Source: Xanthobacteraceae bacterium
Lineage (GTDB): Bacteria; Pseudomonadota; Alphaproteobacteria; Rhizobiales; Xanthobacteraceae
Reading direction: 5' to 3'
Length of the DNA: 64,000 bases
NCBI GenBank assembly: GCA_022844205.1
Contig: JALHMF010000005.1
Coordinates: 1 to 64,000 of the forward strand
This document shows positions 24,308 to 32,246 of this stretch, in pieces (position 1 is the stretch's first letter; each line of letters opens with the position of its first letter). The position numbers and the translations under genes were made by a program. The notes below the pieces were generated by a model. That model made no database searches. It saw only the letters and a list, made by a program, of their open reading frames with translations, and had not been told where the DNA came from.

Positions 24308-24763
24308 ATGCGTAGGACAGGTATCCTCGTTATTCTTTTTGTCGTACTCGGAATTTCCAGCCCCGTTCCTGCGGCCATGAAAATGGATTGGCCTGATTCT
24401 GTCGATCGGTACGTCATGAAAGTTCGTAAAACGGTGAAAACAACCGACATGGAAGGCTACTTGGCGGTTGTGAAAAGCCCAAACGGAGCGCTGATACTTG
24501 ATGTTCGTGAGGAAGATGAGTTTAAACCCGCGCACGTTCCAGGAGCGATGAATATCCCGCGCGGATTGTTAGAATTTCGCATCTGGAAGCAGCTCGGATA
24601 TCCGGCGCAGGTAGACATGAGCCGTAAGATTTACGTGCAATGTCAGACTGGCAGCCGGGCGACGCTGGCGACAAAGCAGCTTCAAGACATTGGCTTCACG
24701 AATGTGATTGCCGTGATCATGTCTTTTGAAGACTGGCAGAAAAAAGGCAATCCGCTTTCATAA
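24308..24763 (+). CDS. Periplasmic rhodanese-domain protein
   Basis: The start at 24308 (or 24305) follows GGAGAG. The 151-residue protein has a signal peptide (cleavage near VPAAM, about residue 24) and a single rhodanese domain. ILDVREEDEFKPAHVPGAMNIPRG is the conserved first half, and YVQCQTGSRATLA the active loop with Cys112. It should carry sulfur as a persulfide in the periplasm. The gene and its surroundings are visibly less GC-rich than the flagellar genes, which may indicate transfer. It is convergent with the hybrid kinase gene. Confidence 0.85.
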   Translation: MRRTGILVILFVVLGISSPVPAAMKMDWPDSVDRYVMKVRKTVKTTDMEGYLAVVKSPNGALILDVREEDEFKPAHVPGAMNIPRGLLEFRIWKQLGYPAQVDMSRKIYVQCQTGSRATLATKQLQDIGFTNVIAVIMSFEDWQKKGNPLS

Positions 24764-24830
24764 GGGATTGCTGCAGACAATAGGATTCCGAATGCCCCGG
24801 ATGGTTGTAGCCTGTTCCGGAACTCTCAAA

Positions 24831-24858
24831 AAAATCGCTAGACTTGTCCGGCGATTTT
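24831..24858. terminator. Bidirectional terminator between rhodanese and hybrid kinase genes
   Basis: AAAATCGC (24831-24838) pairs with GCGATTTT (24851-24858), giving a stem flanked by A and T runs, usable in both directions. Its sequence resembles the other TCGC...GCGA terminator modules of the window. Confidence 0.7.
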
Positions 24859-24974
24859 CAATCTGTCCTGAAAGGCTCCAGCGGAACATCCGGTAAGCGC
24901 CGGTCCTCAATAATTGCGCGGTAGTGTACTGGATCATCAGCTTTCGCTGACAACGCCATCTGTTCACGCCGCGT

Positions 24975-27900
24975 TCACTGCCTGCGTGGCGATAATAAAA
25001 CCTCGCTTAATTTGTTCGCCAGCGCTTCGAACGTGTAGGGCTTCATGATCACGCTCAGGTCGGCGTCGAGTACGCCGTTATGCACGATGGCGTTGCGCGT
25101 GTAGCCGGTGGTGAACAGAACCCGCAAGCCGGGCCTCGTTTTCGACGCGGTGTCGGCCAGCACGCGCCCGTTCATGCCGGGCATGACAATGTCCGTGAAC
25201 AGAAGATCGATGTCGTCGTGCTTTTCCAGCAACGCCAGCGCCTTGGCGCCGCTATCGGCCTCGATCACCCGGTAGCCAAGATCGCGCAGCATCTCGGAGG
25301 TGAGGTTCCGCACATTCGCTTCGTCCTCGACAAGCAGGATTTTTTCCTGAGCCGCGGCGTGCGGTGTCTCGCGCGGATCGCTCCTTTCGGCCGGGGCTTC
25401 GTCAGTGCCCGTGTAGCGCGGCAGGTAGACCTTGATGGTCGTGCCCTGTCCGATCTCGGAATAAATTTTCAGGTGTCCGCCGGACTGTTTGATGAATCCG
25501 TACACCTGGCTGAGACCAAGCCCGGTTCCCTGGCCGGTCGGCTTGGTCGTGAAGAACGGATCGAACGCGCGCATCGATACTTCGGGCGTCATGCCGCTGC
25601 CGTTGTCGGTCACTGCGATCATGACATACTGGCCAGCCGTAACGTCCCGATGCGAGGCCGCATAAATATCGTCCAACCAGCAATTGGCGGTTTCGATCGT
25701 CAGTTTACCGCCATCCGGCATCGCATCGCGCGCGTTCACCGCGAGGTTGAGAATGCCGTTTTCAAGCTGGCTGGCGTCGGCGCAGATGCGCCAGAGACCG
25801 CCGGCGAGCACGGTCTCGATCTGGATGTTCTCCGGAATCGTCCGCCGCAGGAACTCCGACATGCCGGTAACGAGCCGGTTGCTGTCGAGCGGTTGCGGCA
25901 TGAGCGTTTGCCGTCTTGAGAATGCCAGCAGTCGCGCGGTCAATGCCGCCGCCCGTTCCGCGCCTTCGACCGCCCCGTCGATGAAGCGCTGCACGTTGGT
26001 TTCACCGCGCTCCAGCCGTTTCTGCAACAGCCGCAGGCTGCCAATGATCACCGCCAGCATGTTGTTGAAGTCGTGGGCAATGCCGCCGGTCAATTGGCCG
26101 ACGGCCTCGATTTTCTGCATCTGCCGGATCTGATCCTGCGCCTGATCGTGCGCGGCGATTTCGGCTTTCAGGCGCTCGTTGGTTTCAACGAGCGCGCTCG
26201 TGCGTTCGGCAACGCGCTGCTCAAGCGTAATGTTCATGTCCTTCGGCTGCCGCTCGGCGGCCTCGCGCTGCGTGTCGTCGCGCATGGTCAGCACGGCCCC
26301 GACATGGGTGCCGTCGGGCGCCGTAACCGGCTGGGCCGTGCCGATGGCCAGAACGTCCGTGCCGTCGGGCCGGAGAATGCGCCAGCGTGCATCCACCACC
26401 GTCTCGCGCTTCAGCACGGCGCGGGCGAGCGGCAATTCGTGTGGCGGGTATGGCTGCCCGTCTTCGGTATAGAGGTGATAGGTTTCGCTGTATTCGTCCG
26501 GCTCCACATCGATCCTTGCGACGCCGTGCAGGCGTGCCGCCGCGTCGTTCACGAAAACGATGCGCCCTGCCGCGTCCGTCGCGATCACGCCTTCGGCCAA
26601 TTGCCCGAGCAGCGCCGCCCGTTCGGCGCCGGCCGCGATCGCCTGATCGGTCGCGGCCTTCAGTTCGTCTGCGGCCCGCTTCCGATCGGAGATGTCGCGC
26701 ATATAACCGGTGAAGAAACGCTTGCCGTCTCCGCGCGCTTCCGCGATGGCAAGCTCCACCGGAAAGCGTGAGCCGTCGGCGCGGATCGCTTCCATCTCGA
26801 TCCGTTTGCCGATGATGTGTGTCTTGCCGGTCGCCAGATAGCGTTTCATGCCGGCGCTATGGGCCTGCCGGTGCTCCGGCGGCACGATCAGCGTACCCAG
26901 CGACTTTCCGACGACCTCGGCTTTCTTCCAGCCAAACGTCGCCTCGGCGGCCGGGTTGAACTCGACGATCTTGCCGTCTTCGCCGATCGTGACGATGCAG
27001 TCGAGCGCGCACTGAATGATCGAGGCCTTTGCGTCTTCGCTTTGTTTCAACGCGGCTTCGCGTTCGCGCAATTCCACGGATGCTGCCGAAAGTGCTCCGC
27101 TCATGGAGCTGATTTCCCGGATCGAAGAATTCACTTCGCCGACCGGCTCGCCTTTCGAAAGTTGTTTCGCGCTTTGTTGCAGCATGGCGATTTGCGAGCC
27201 AATGGTCCGCGCAATCATCAGCGTCAGCGCCAATACAAGAGAGAGCACGGCGGCAATGAGGCCGGTCAGCAGCAGGGTACGGCGACGGAGCGGCTCCGCG
27301 ATGCTTGCCGCCGGGCGGGCGATGGCCACTTTCCATTCCGTCAAGGATGATGTCGTGAAAGCCGAAAGCACTTCGATGCCTTCGAGCGTTCGCCCGCCGC
27401 TCAGGCCCTCGCGGCTTGCTGTCATGTCCTTGCGCAATTGTGCAGCCGCGGGTTTCCCCACCCACGCGGCGTTGTCCTTGCTGCGCGCGATTACGTTGCT
27501 TTGCCGGTCCAGAATGATGACGATCATCTCCAAGGGTAGTCTTTGCGCCATGAGTGAATCGTGCAGGTCCGATATCGGCAGGCTCAAAACGAGTTCGTAA
27601 ATGACTTGGTTCTTGTCAAAAATCGGAATGCTCAAGGCGACGACCGGTATCTTGGTAACGGATCCTATATAGAGATCCGACAGCCAAAGTTTTCCTGTTT
27701 CGAACACCTTGCGAACCGCCACCATATCGCCCCGAACAGGCAATGGTTCGCCAAAAGGCACAGCGGTATTGATCAGTTGCTGTCCGTTAGCGTCGGCAAG
27801 AACGACGATACTTCCCTTTGGCAGCAGTTCGAGGACCCGCTGGGCGCGATCATAAAAAGTCGCGAGATCGCCCTCACGCAAGGAAGGCAATCTAGCCACA

Positions 27901-28112
27901 GCCTGGAGGATCGCTTCATGGGCGGCGATCTCGCTGTCGACCGTGCTCATGAGCGCACGGCTGAGGTTTAGAAGTTCGGAATAGGCCGCGTCGCGGGAGC
28001 GCTGGTAATCGGTGTAGGCAAACCAGCCCACCAACAGAAAAAACGGAAGAATGCCGGATATGGCGAGGGTCAAAAGACCCGAATAAATCGAGATTCCACG
28101 CGGTTTGGACAT
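24975..28112 (-). CDS. Membrane-bound hybrid sensor histidine kinase
   Basis: From ATG at 28112 the protein has 1045 residues (GTG at 28145 is an alternative). The layout is: TM helix (about 10-35), periplasmic dCache-type sensor (35-270, with VLADANGQQLINT), second TM (275-300), a HAMP-like linker, PAS near 370-480 (NPAAEATFGWKKAEVVGKS), PAS near 500-610, coiled coil, HisKA with GGIAHDFNNMLAVIIGSL as the phospho-His site, HATPase (DNGSGMTPEVSMRAFDPFFTTKPTGQGTG split into N and G boxes), and a C-terminal receiver with phospho-Asp in LLFTDIVMPGMNG. The signal is unknown. No regulator gene is adjacent. Confidence 0.92.
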   Translation of the reverse strand: MSKPRGISIYSGLLTLAISGILPFFLLVGWFAYTDYQRSRDAAYSELLNLSRALMSTVDSEIAAHEAILQAVARLPSLREGDLATFYDRAQRVLELLPKGSIVVLADANGQQLINTAVPFGEPLPVRGDMVAVRKVFETGKLWLSDLYIGSVTKIPVVALSIPIFDKNQVIYELVLSLPISDLHDSLMAQRLPLEMIVIILDRQSNVIARSKDNAAWVGKPAAAQLRKDMTASREGLSGGRTLEGIEVLSAFTTSSLTEWKVAIARPAASIAEPLRRRTLLLTGLIAAVLSLVLALTLMIARTIGSQIAMLQQSAKQLSKGEPVGEVNSSIREISSMSGALSAASVELREREAALKQSEDAKASIIQCALDCIVTIGEDGKIVEFNPAAEATFGWKKAEVVGKSLGTLIVPPEHRQAHSAGMKRYLATGKTHIIGKRIEMEAIRADGSRFPVELAIAEARGDGKRFFTGYMRDISDRKRAADELKAATDQAIAAGAERAALLGQLAEGVIATDAAGRIVFVNDAAARLHGVARIDVEPDEYSETYHLYTEDGQPYPPHELPLARAVLKRETVVDARWRILRPDGTDVLAIGTAQPVTAPDGTHVGAVLTMRDDTQREAAERQPKDMNITLEQRVAERTSALVETNERLKAEIAAHDQAQDQIRQMQKIEAVGQLTGGIAHDFNNMLAVIIGSLRLLQKRLERGETNVQRFIDGAVEGAERAAALTARLLAFSRRQTLMPQPLDSNRLVTGMSEFLRRTIPENIQIETVLAGGLWRICADASQLENGILNLAVNARDAMPDGGKLTIETANCWLDDIYAASHRDVTAGQYVMIAVTDNGSGMTPEVSMRAFDPFFTTKPTGQGTGLGLSQVYGFIKQSGGHLKIYSEIGQGTTIKVYLPRYTGTDEAPAERSDPRETPHAAAQEKILLVEDEANVRNLTSEMLRDLGYRVIEADSGAKALALLEKHDDIDLLFTDIVMPGMNGRVLADTASKTRPGLRVLFTTGYTRNAIVHNGVLDADLSVIMKPYTFEALANKLSEVLLSPRRQ

Positions 28113-28310
28113 CACCCAAAACAGCCTTTTTTTATCTTCGCACATACGGCGTATGGCCCGCTATGCATTTAAGCCCTTGATTTACTTTGCTTTGCCCGGC
28201 AACGGAATTTGTGCGCGAAGGGCTTTCATCCTCGAAAATTGCTAACGGGGATAGTATGTCCGCCGGGCGAGGGTTCCTTTTGCGCGCGCATTTATTTCCG
28301 AGACCCAACA
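28113..28310. other. Intergenic region upstream of the hybrid kinase
   Basis: About 200 bases lie between the kinase start and the flaF terminator. The sequence is AT-richer than its flanks and should hold the kinase promoter, but no consensus promoter is convincing. Confidence 0.4.
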
Positions 28311-28338
28311 ACAAAATCGCCGGACGATTGCCCGGCGA
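28311..28338 (-). terminator. Terminator of the flbT-flaF unit
   Basis: On the minus strand TCGCCGG...CCGGCGA forms an imperfect stem followed by TTTTGTTG. The module resembles those at 3489-3518 and 4412-4440. Confidence 0.8.
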
Positions 28339-28399
28339 CTTTCATTCCGTCCTGGAACTGATTGGGATGATCGGGCGGTACAGCCGATCAAGCGCCGCG

Positions 28400-28780
28400 T
28401 TAAGCCGCGATGGCAGTGGCGCGCAGGCCGGCGGCGATCTCGCGGTTAATGTTGATCAGAACGCCGACCCTGGCGAGGGCGCCGTTCGCATCCGACTCCA
28501 GCTTCATCGAGTGATTGATGACGAAGTTGGCGAGGTTCGCGACGTTCTGCTTGATCGCAACCGGAAGCTGGTTTTCGGGACGGCCGAGAGAGCCTGCGAA
28601 AACAAGCCAGAGGCGGCGATTGTAACGGATGGCGGAGACGACATCCTGGTCGGCCTTCGCTTCCGCGTCCTTCACCGCCTGGAGTTTGGCAGCCGCACGA
28701 AGCAGAAGCTGGGCTTCCAGCTCGCGCGGATTACCCGTTGCCTGCGCATTTTTGGCGTAGGTCTGGGCGACTGTTTGCAT
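28400..28780 (-). CDS. flaF: Flagellar biosynthesis regulator FlaF
   Basis: The 126-residue protein has the FlaF features: QTYAKNAQATGNPRELEAQLLLRAAAKLQ and LWLVFAGSLGRPENQLPVAIKQNVANLANFV. In Caulobacter FlaF is needed for flagellin translation and secretion and acts with FlbT. The start at 28780 overlaps the end of flbT by 50 bases, so the two are translationally linked. AAGGA is visible about 10 bases upstream. Confidence 0.92.
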   Translation of the reverse strand: MQTVAQTYAKNAQATGNPRELEAQLLLRAAAKLQAVKDAEAKADQDVVSAIRYNRRLWLVFAGSLGRPENQLPVAIKQNVANLANFVINHSMKLESDANGALARVGVLININREIAAGLRATAIAA

Positions 28781-29156
28781 GTTCGATCAGTTCCTTTTCG
28801 TACTCACAGAGGCGCTGGGCCTCCTTCAATGCTTTGTAAAGCATGCCGGTTAATATGTTGTTATTGATACGGTCGAAGTAGGGGAGCGTGCTGGGCGCCG
28901 CCGAAAGCACCTCCCGGACCATCTTGAAATAGGTCTCGTGGTGGGCGGTGGCTTCCTTCGACAGATACATCAGCTGCACGACCAGATAGATCTTCTTGCA
29001 GGGCGTGTCGGCTTCATCGACGGTGAGGATGTCCTTCTCGCGAAGGATAGGAGCATCGCCCTCGATGATGAGGCGAGTGCGCTGGTCGTCGTTGGTGACC
29101 ACGCTATCGCCGATAATCACCCGTTCGCCGGGCTTCAGTTCGACTTTGAGACCCAT
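28731..29156 (-). CDS. flbT: Flagellin mRNA regulator FlbT
   Basis: The protein has 141 residues: MGLKVELKPGERVIIGDSVVTNDD at the start and KKIYLVVQLMYLSKEATAHHETYFKMVREV in the middle, typical of FlbT. FlbT binds the 5' leader of flagellin mRNA and represses translation until the hook is finished. The gene is directly downstream of the flagellin gene and its terminator, and upstream of flaF, the normal alphaproteobacterial arrangement. Confidence 0.93.
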   Translation of the reverse strand: MGLKVELKPGERVIIGDSVVTNDDQRTRLIIEGDAPILREKDILTVDEADTPCKKIYLVVQLMYLSKEATAHHETYFKMVREVLSAAPSTLPYFDRINNNILTGMLYKALKEAQRLCEYEKELIEHANSRPDLRQKCAGNG

Positions 29157-29227
29157 CCTGGTTCTCCTTCCAAAGGCGCTCCATGCGCCGGATGTCGACT
29201 GGGTGATCCTCCCCGATTCGCATTACC

Positions 29228-29260
29228 AAAAAGAAAACGGCGGGGCTTTTGGCCCCGCCG
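29228..29260 (-). terminator. Flagellin gene terminator
   Basis: CGGCGGGGC and GCCCCGCCG form a 9-bp stem with a short loop, followed on the minus strand by TTTTCTTTTTGG. Confidence 0.92.
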
Positions 29261-29285
29261 GTTCCTTGAGAGTGTGTCGTGACGA

Positions 29286-31121
29286 TCAGAACAGACGCAG
29301 CACGTTCTGGTCGGCCTGCGAAGCGAGCGACAGGGCGACAGAGGAGAGCTGCTGACGGGTCTGAAGGGCCAGCATGTTCGCGCCTTCCTCGTTCGTGTCG
29401 GCGAGGACGAGGTTGTCCGCACCGGTCTGCAAGACCGAGATCAGGTTCTTGGTGAAGTCCTGACGGGTCTGCACGATCGAGAGGTTCGAACCGAAACGCG
29501 AGGCCTGCGTGCGCAGGCTTGCCGTTGCGTCGCCCAACTGAGCGAGCGAGGCGTTCACGTTGGCGTTGTCCTGGAAGCCCGAGCCGCTCACAGCCGTGAG
29601 GCCGAGACCGGTGGACGAGAAGTCAACACCCTGGATCGAGAGCGAGCTGGAACCGTCTTCGTTGAAGATGACCGAGAGGTCATCGCCATCGAGCAGGTTG
29701 ACGCCGTTATAGGAAGCGTCCGAAGCCAGCGTGCTGATCTGCGAGAGCAGGTTGTTGTAGTCCGTCTGCAGAGACGTACGCGTGGCGTTCGCCGTGAACG
29801 TCGCCGTCGGCGAGAAGGTGTTCGTGCTGAGGCCGAAGGAGGCCGCAGCCGAACCGCCGATGGTGATGTTCGACGAGCTGGTGGAAGCGACGTTCAGGAA
29901 GTCGCTGCCATTGACCGAGAGAGTCACGTCGTCCAGCGACGAGTTGATCGCCGTGAGGCGAGCTTCGAGGGCTGCACGGGTCGTGATTTCACCAGTGGCG
30001 CTGTTGCCGAACTCAATCGTCTGCGCTGCACCGGAGCCGACCTGGATGGTCAGCTGGCCAGTGAAACCGGCGATCTGCGAGTTGGTCGGGCCAGTCGTGC
30101 CCTGAGCGAGGCCGAAGGTCGACAGGCTGGTGGAAGTACCACCAATGACGATGCTGTCGGCGTTGCTGTTGGCAGTGATCTGGACAGAACCGTCCGCCGC
30201 CACCGTGGTGGTGGATCCGGCCGGGTCAGCGGTTTCGAGAGACGCTTCGAGCTGGGCGAGCGAACCGACTTCACCGACGTCGTTGCCGAAGGTGATGGTC
30301 TTGGTCGCGTTCGTGCCAACCGTGACGGTCAGAGTGGAACCGTCGAGCGCCGGAGTCTGCGTGAGCAGGTTCACCGCCGCAGTGGTCTGGCCGAAAGTAG
30401 CCGAACCCGTGCCGTTGACCGATACCGTGAAGGTATGGGCCGCATCGTTCGCCGTCAGGACGAGCTGGTCAGCGCCACCGCCCACTTCAACCGCTGCAGT
30501 GACGAGGTCACCGAAGCCGGCCGCGTTGGAAGCGTTGTTGATCAGCGTGGCGACGTCGGACACGGAGTCGCTGGCGGCTACGGCGAGGGTCGTGATGGTA
30601 TTGCCGTTGCCGAAGTCGATCGTGATCGTGTCACCGGCTACGAGTTCGCCGGCAGCCGTCACGTCCGTGTTGTCGGAGAACACGCTCGAAGTACGAACCT
30701 GCGCCACGTCGGCGGAGTAGTTGCCGGCCGTGGTGGAACCGGTCACCGCCGCAGTGTCGTCCGTAACCGCAACGTTGCCCGTCTGGGTCAACGCATAGGT
30801 CGTGGTGCCTTCCGACGCCGTCAGCGCCTGACGGGCAGTCGCCTGGGCGCTTTCGATCAGTTTCGTGATCGAGGAAATGCCCTTGTCCGCGGCAGCGATC
30901 GTCTGAACCGCGTTGCCGACGGAGTCGAGCAGGCGGGAGAGATCGTTGGCGCGGCTGGAGAGACCGGCCGAGGTGAAGAAGTTGATCGGGTTATCGAGAG
31001 CAGAGTTGACCTTCTTGCCGGTCGACAGGCGCTCCTGCGTCCGGTTCAAGAGCTCCGCCGTCGACTGCAAGGAGAGCAGGTTCGAGCGGACGCCCTTTGA
31101 GAGGGTGATATCGCTAGCCAT
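29286..31121 (-). CDS. Flagellin
   Basis: The 611-residue protein has conserved flagellin ends: residues about 1-140 include KGVRSNLLSLQSTAELLNR and TGKKVNSALDNPINFFTSAGL, while the C-terminus is NMLALQTRQQLSSVALSLASQADQNVLRLF. The middle is Thr/Ala/Ser/Asp-rich with repeated flagellin-IN-like modules (for example LTVTVGTNATKTITFGNDVG and LTIQVGSGAAQTIEFGNSATGE), which makes it longer than rhizobial flagellins (about 300-400 residues). Cys is absent. A strong GGAAGGGG ribosome site precedes ATG 31121. It is the only flagellin gene in the window and has its own terminator, then flbT-flaF. Confidence 0.95.
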   Translation of the reverse strand: MASDITLSKGVRSNLLSLQSTAELLNRTQERLSTGKKVNSALDNPINFFTSAGLSSRANDLSRLLDSVGNAVQTIAAADKGISSITKLIESAQATARQALTASEGTTTYALTQTGNVAVTDDTAAVTGSTTAGNYSADVAQVRTSSVFSDNTDVTAAGELVAGDTITIDFGNGNTITTLAVAASDSVSDVATLINNASNAAGFGDLVTAAVEVGGGADQLVLTANDAAHTFTVSVNGTGSATFGQTTAAVNLLTQTPALDGSTLTVTVGTNATKTITFGNDVGEVGSLAQLEASLETADPAGSTTTVAADGSVQITANSNADSIVIGGTSTSLSTFGLAQGTTGPTNSQIAGFTGQLTIQVGSGAAQTIEFGNSATGEITTRAALEARLTAINSSLDDVTLSVNGSDFLNVASTSSSNITIGGSAAASFGLSTNTFSPTATFTANATRTSLQTDYNNLLSQISTLASDASYNGVNLLDGDDLSVIFNEDGSSSLSIQGVDFSSTGLGLTAVSGSGFQDNANVNASLAQLGDATASLRTQASRFGSNLSIVQTRQDFTKNLISVLQTGADNLVLADTNEEGANMLALQTRQQLSSVALSLASQADQNVLRLF

Positions 31122-31296
31122 TAGAAAGCCCCTTCCTAGGATTGATACACAAGACTACAGACATCCCCATTCTGGGGGGCCGTGGTCGGAACCTTTGTCT
31201 CACGCCGAGAGCTAACGGCGGGTTACTCGCGCGGGCATCCTAAATTGCGCTAAGCCGCTTCAACGATGAAGAATTTCTGAATCGGAATGTCGTCGC
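31122..31296. other. Flagellin gene leader and promoter region
   Basis: No gene is supported. The minus-strand leader carries the ribosome site, and CCCCAT with ATGGGG-like arms around 31164-31178 may form a small hairpin. I could not find a sigma-54 or sigma-28 match, although flagellin genes usually have one. Confidence 0.4.
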
Positions 31297-31311
31297 GAAA
31301 GGTTTCGTTAA
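31297..31311. promoter_or_regulatory. 15-bp element shared with the fliL control region
   Basis: GAAAGGTTTCGTTAA occurs here and again at 42119-42133. The reverse strand reads TTAA-N7-TTTC, a partial CtrA-type box. It lies about 180 bases upstream of the flagellin start. Confidence 0.55.
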
Positions 31312-31336
31312 AGGCTGTGGCGGGATTTGCAGACTA

Positions 31337-31424
31337 GGGTCATGGCCGGGCTTGTCCCGGCCATCCCGAATATTTGCGCAATGCCTTCCTAAGCGAGATG
31401 CCCGGCACAAGGCCGGGCATGACG
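31337..31424. repeat. Intergenic palindromic repeat pair
   Basis: ATGGCCGGG-CTTGT-CCCGGCCAT and ATGCCCGGC-ACAAGG-GCCGGGCAT are two hairpins separated by about 32 bases, in mirrored arrangement. They resemble the copy at 34613-34706 and are typical of dispersed REP-like elements. Confidence 0.75.
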
Positions 31425-31449
31425 GAATAATTTGACGCGCGTGCTTCAG

Positions 31450-31923
31450 TCAGCTCGACTTGCTGACCACGACCGGGCGGTGCGCGGTCCTGCTCTGCGC
31501 CTGGATCTTGCCGTTGGCGCCGTAGCCCGTCGGCGAGACGCGGCGGGTGGCGTCCTCGCTGGCACCGCGCACGATGCTTTCCGCAACCGACTGGGCGGTC
31601 GCGACGACTTTCAGGTTGAGCGCGAGAATGTCGCGAAACGCCGAATGCGCCTTGCGCAATTCGTCGATCTGCGAAGGAACGGTCCTCGACAGAAAGGGGG
31701 CGTTCTTCTTCAGCGTCTCGATTTCGAGCAGATAGTTCGACGCGAGTTCGGTCTTGTGCGGGGTCAGTTCGGCGGCGGCATTGAGCTTGCCGGCCTTCAC
31801 GAGCCTCGTTTCTTCCTCGAAGACGTTGACCAGCGCCACCATGGCGTCGCCGATGCGGCCGAGCAATGCTTCGGCTTCGTTGAGGTTGCTGATCTGCTGG
31901 GAAACCTTTTTCGCCGGGGTCAT
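31450..31923 (-). CDS. FlgN-like flagellar export chaperone (probable)
   Basis: The 157-residue protein is mostly helical: SQQISNLNEAEALLGRIGDAMVALVNVFEEETRLVKAGKLNAAAELTPHKTEL, then a second long helix and a basic disordered tail. A LxxLxxExxxL...G pattern with a Lys-Thr-Glu-Leu site is typical of FlgN, which chaperones FlgK and FlgL. Position supports this, as it overlaps flgJ by 4 bases in flgI-flgJ-X. The sequence match is loose, so the name is not given. Confidence 0.65.
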   Translation of the reverse strand: MTPAKKVSQQISNLNEAEALLGRIGDAMVALVNVFEEETRLVKAGKLNAAAELTPHKTELASNYLLEIETLKKNAPFLSRTVPSQIDELRKAHSAFRDILALNLKVVATAQSVAESIVRGASEDATRRVSPTGYGANGKIQAQSRTAHRPVVVSKSS

Positions 31924-32246
31924 GACTTGCTCTCCTGCATGGCGATGAGATGGCGCTGGACGTGGTTCGCGAGGCCGATGCCGCCGGCCGCGGAAACGGT
32001 CTTGGAAAATTCCTCGACCCGCAGGGAGCGCCAGGCGCTGCCGCCCGAACCGGCCCCGAACGGGCCTTCTTCTTCCTCGATGCCCGCGAACATTTCCTCG
32101 AACATATTGCCCAGGAACACCGACTCGAATTCCTGAGATACCTTCTTGATCCGTTCCAAACCCTTAACGTCGGCGCCCGGCAACGGCGTGGCAGCCGTGA
32201 GGCGGGTATAGGTCTGCGGCGAGGCGGCGATGAGGTCTTTCATCAC
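31920..32246 (-). CDS. flgJ: Flagellar rod-binding protein FlgJ (short form)
   Basis: The 108-residue protein has only the rod-binding domain: KVSQEFESVFLGNMFEEMFAGI and WRSLRVEEFSKTVSAAGGIGLANHVQRHLI. The C-terminal muramidase domain of enteric FlgJ is missing, which is usual in alphaproteobacteria. It helps assemble the rod and P ring in the periplasm. It overlaps both flgI upstream and the FlgN-like gene downstream by 4 bases (ATGA type). Confidence 0.9.
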   Translation of the reverse strand: MMKDLIAASPQTYTRLTAATPLPGADVKGLERIKKVSQEFESVFLGNMFEEMFAGIEEEEGPFGAGSGGSAWRSLRVEEFSKTVSAAGGIGLANHVQRHLIAMQESKS

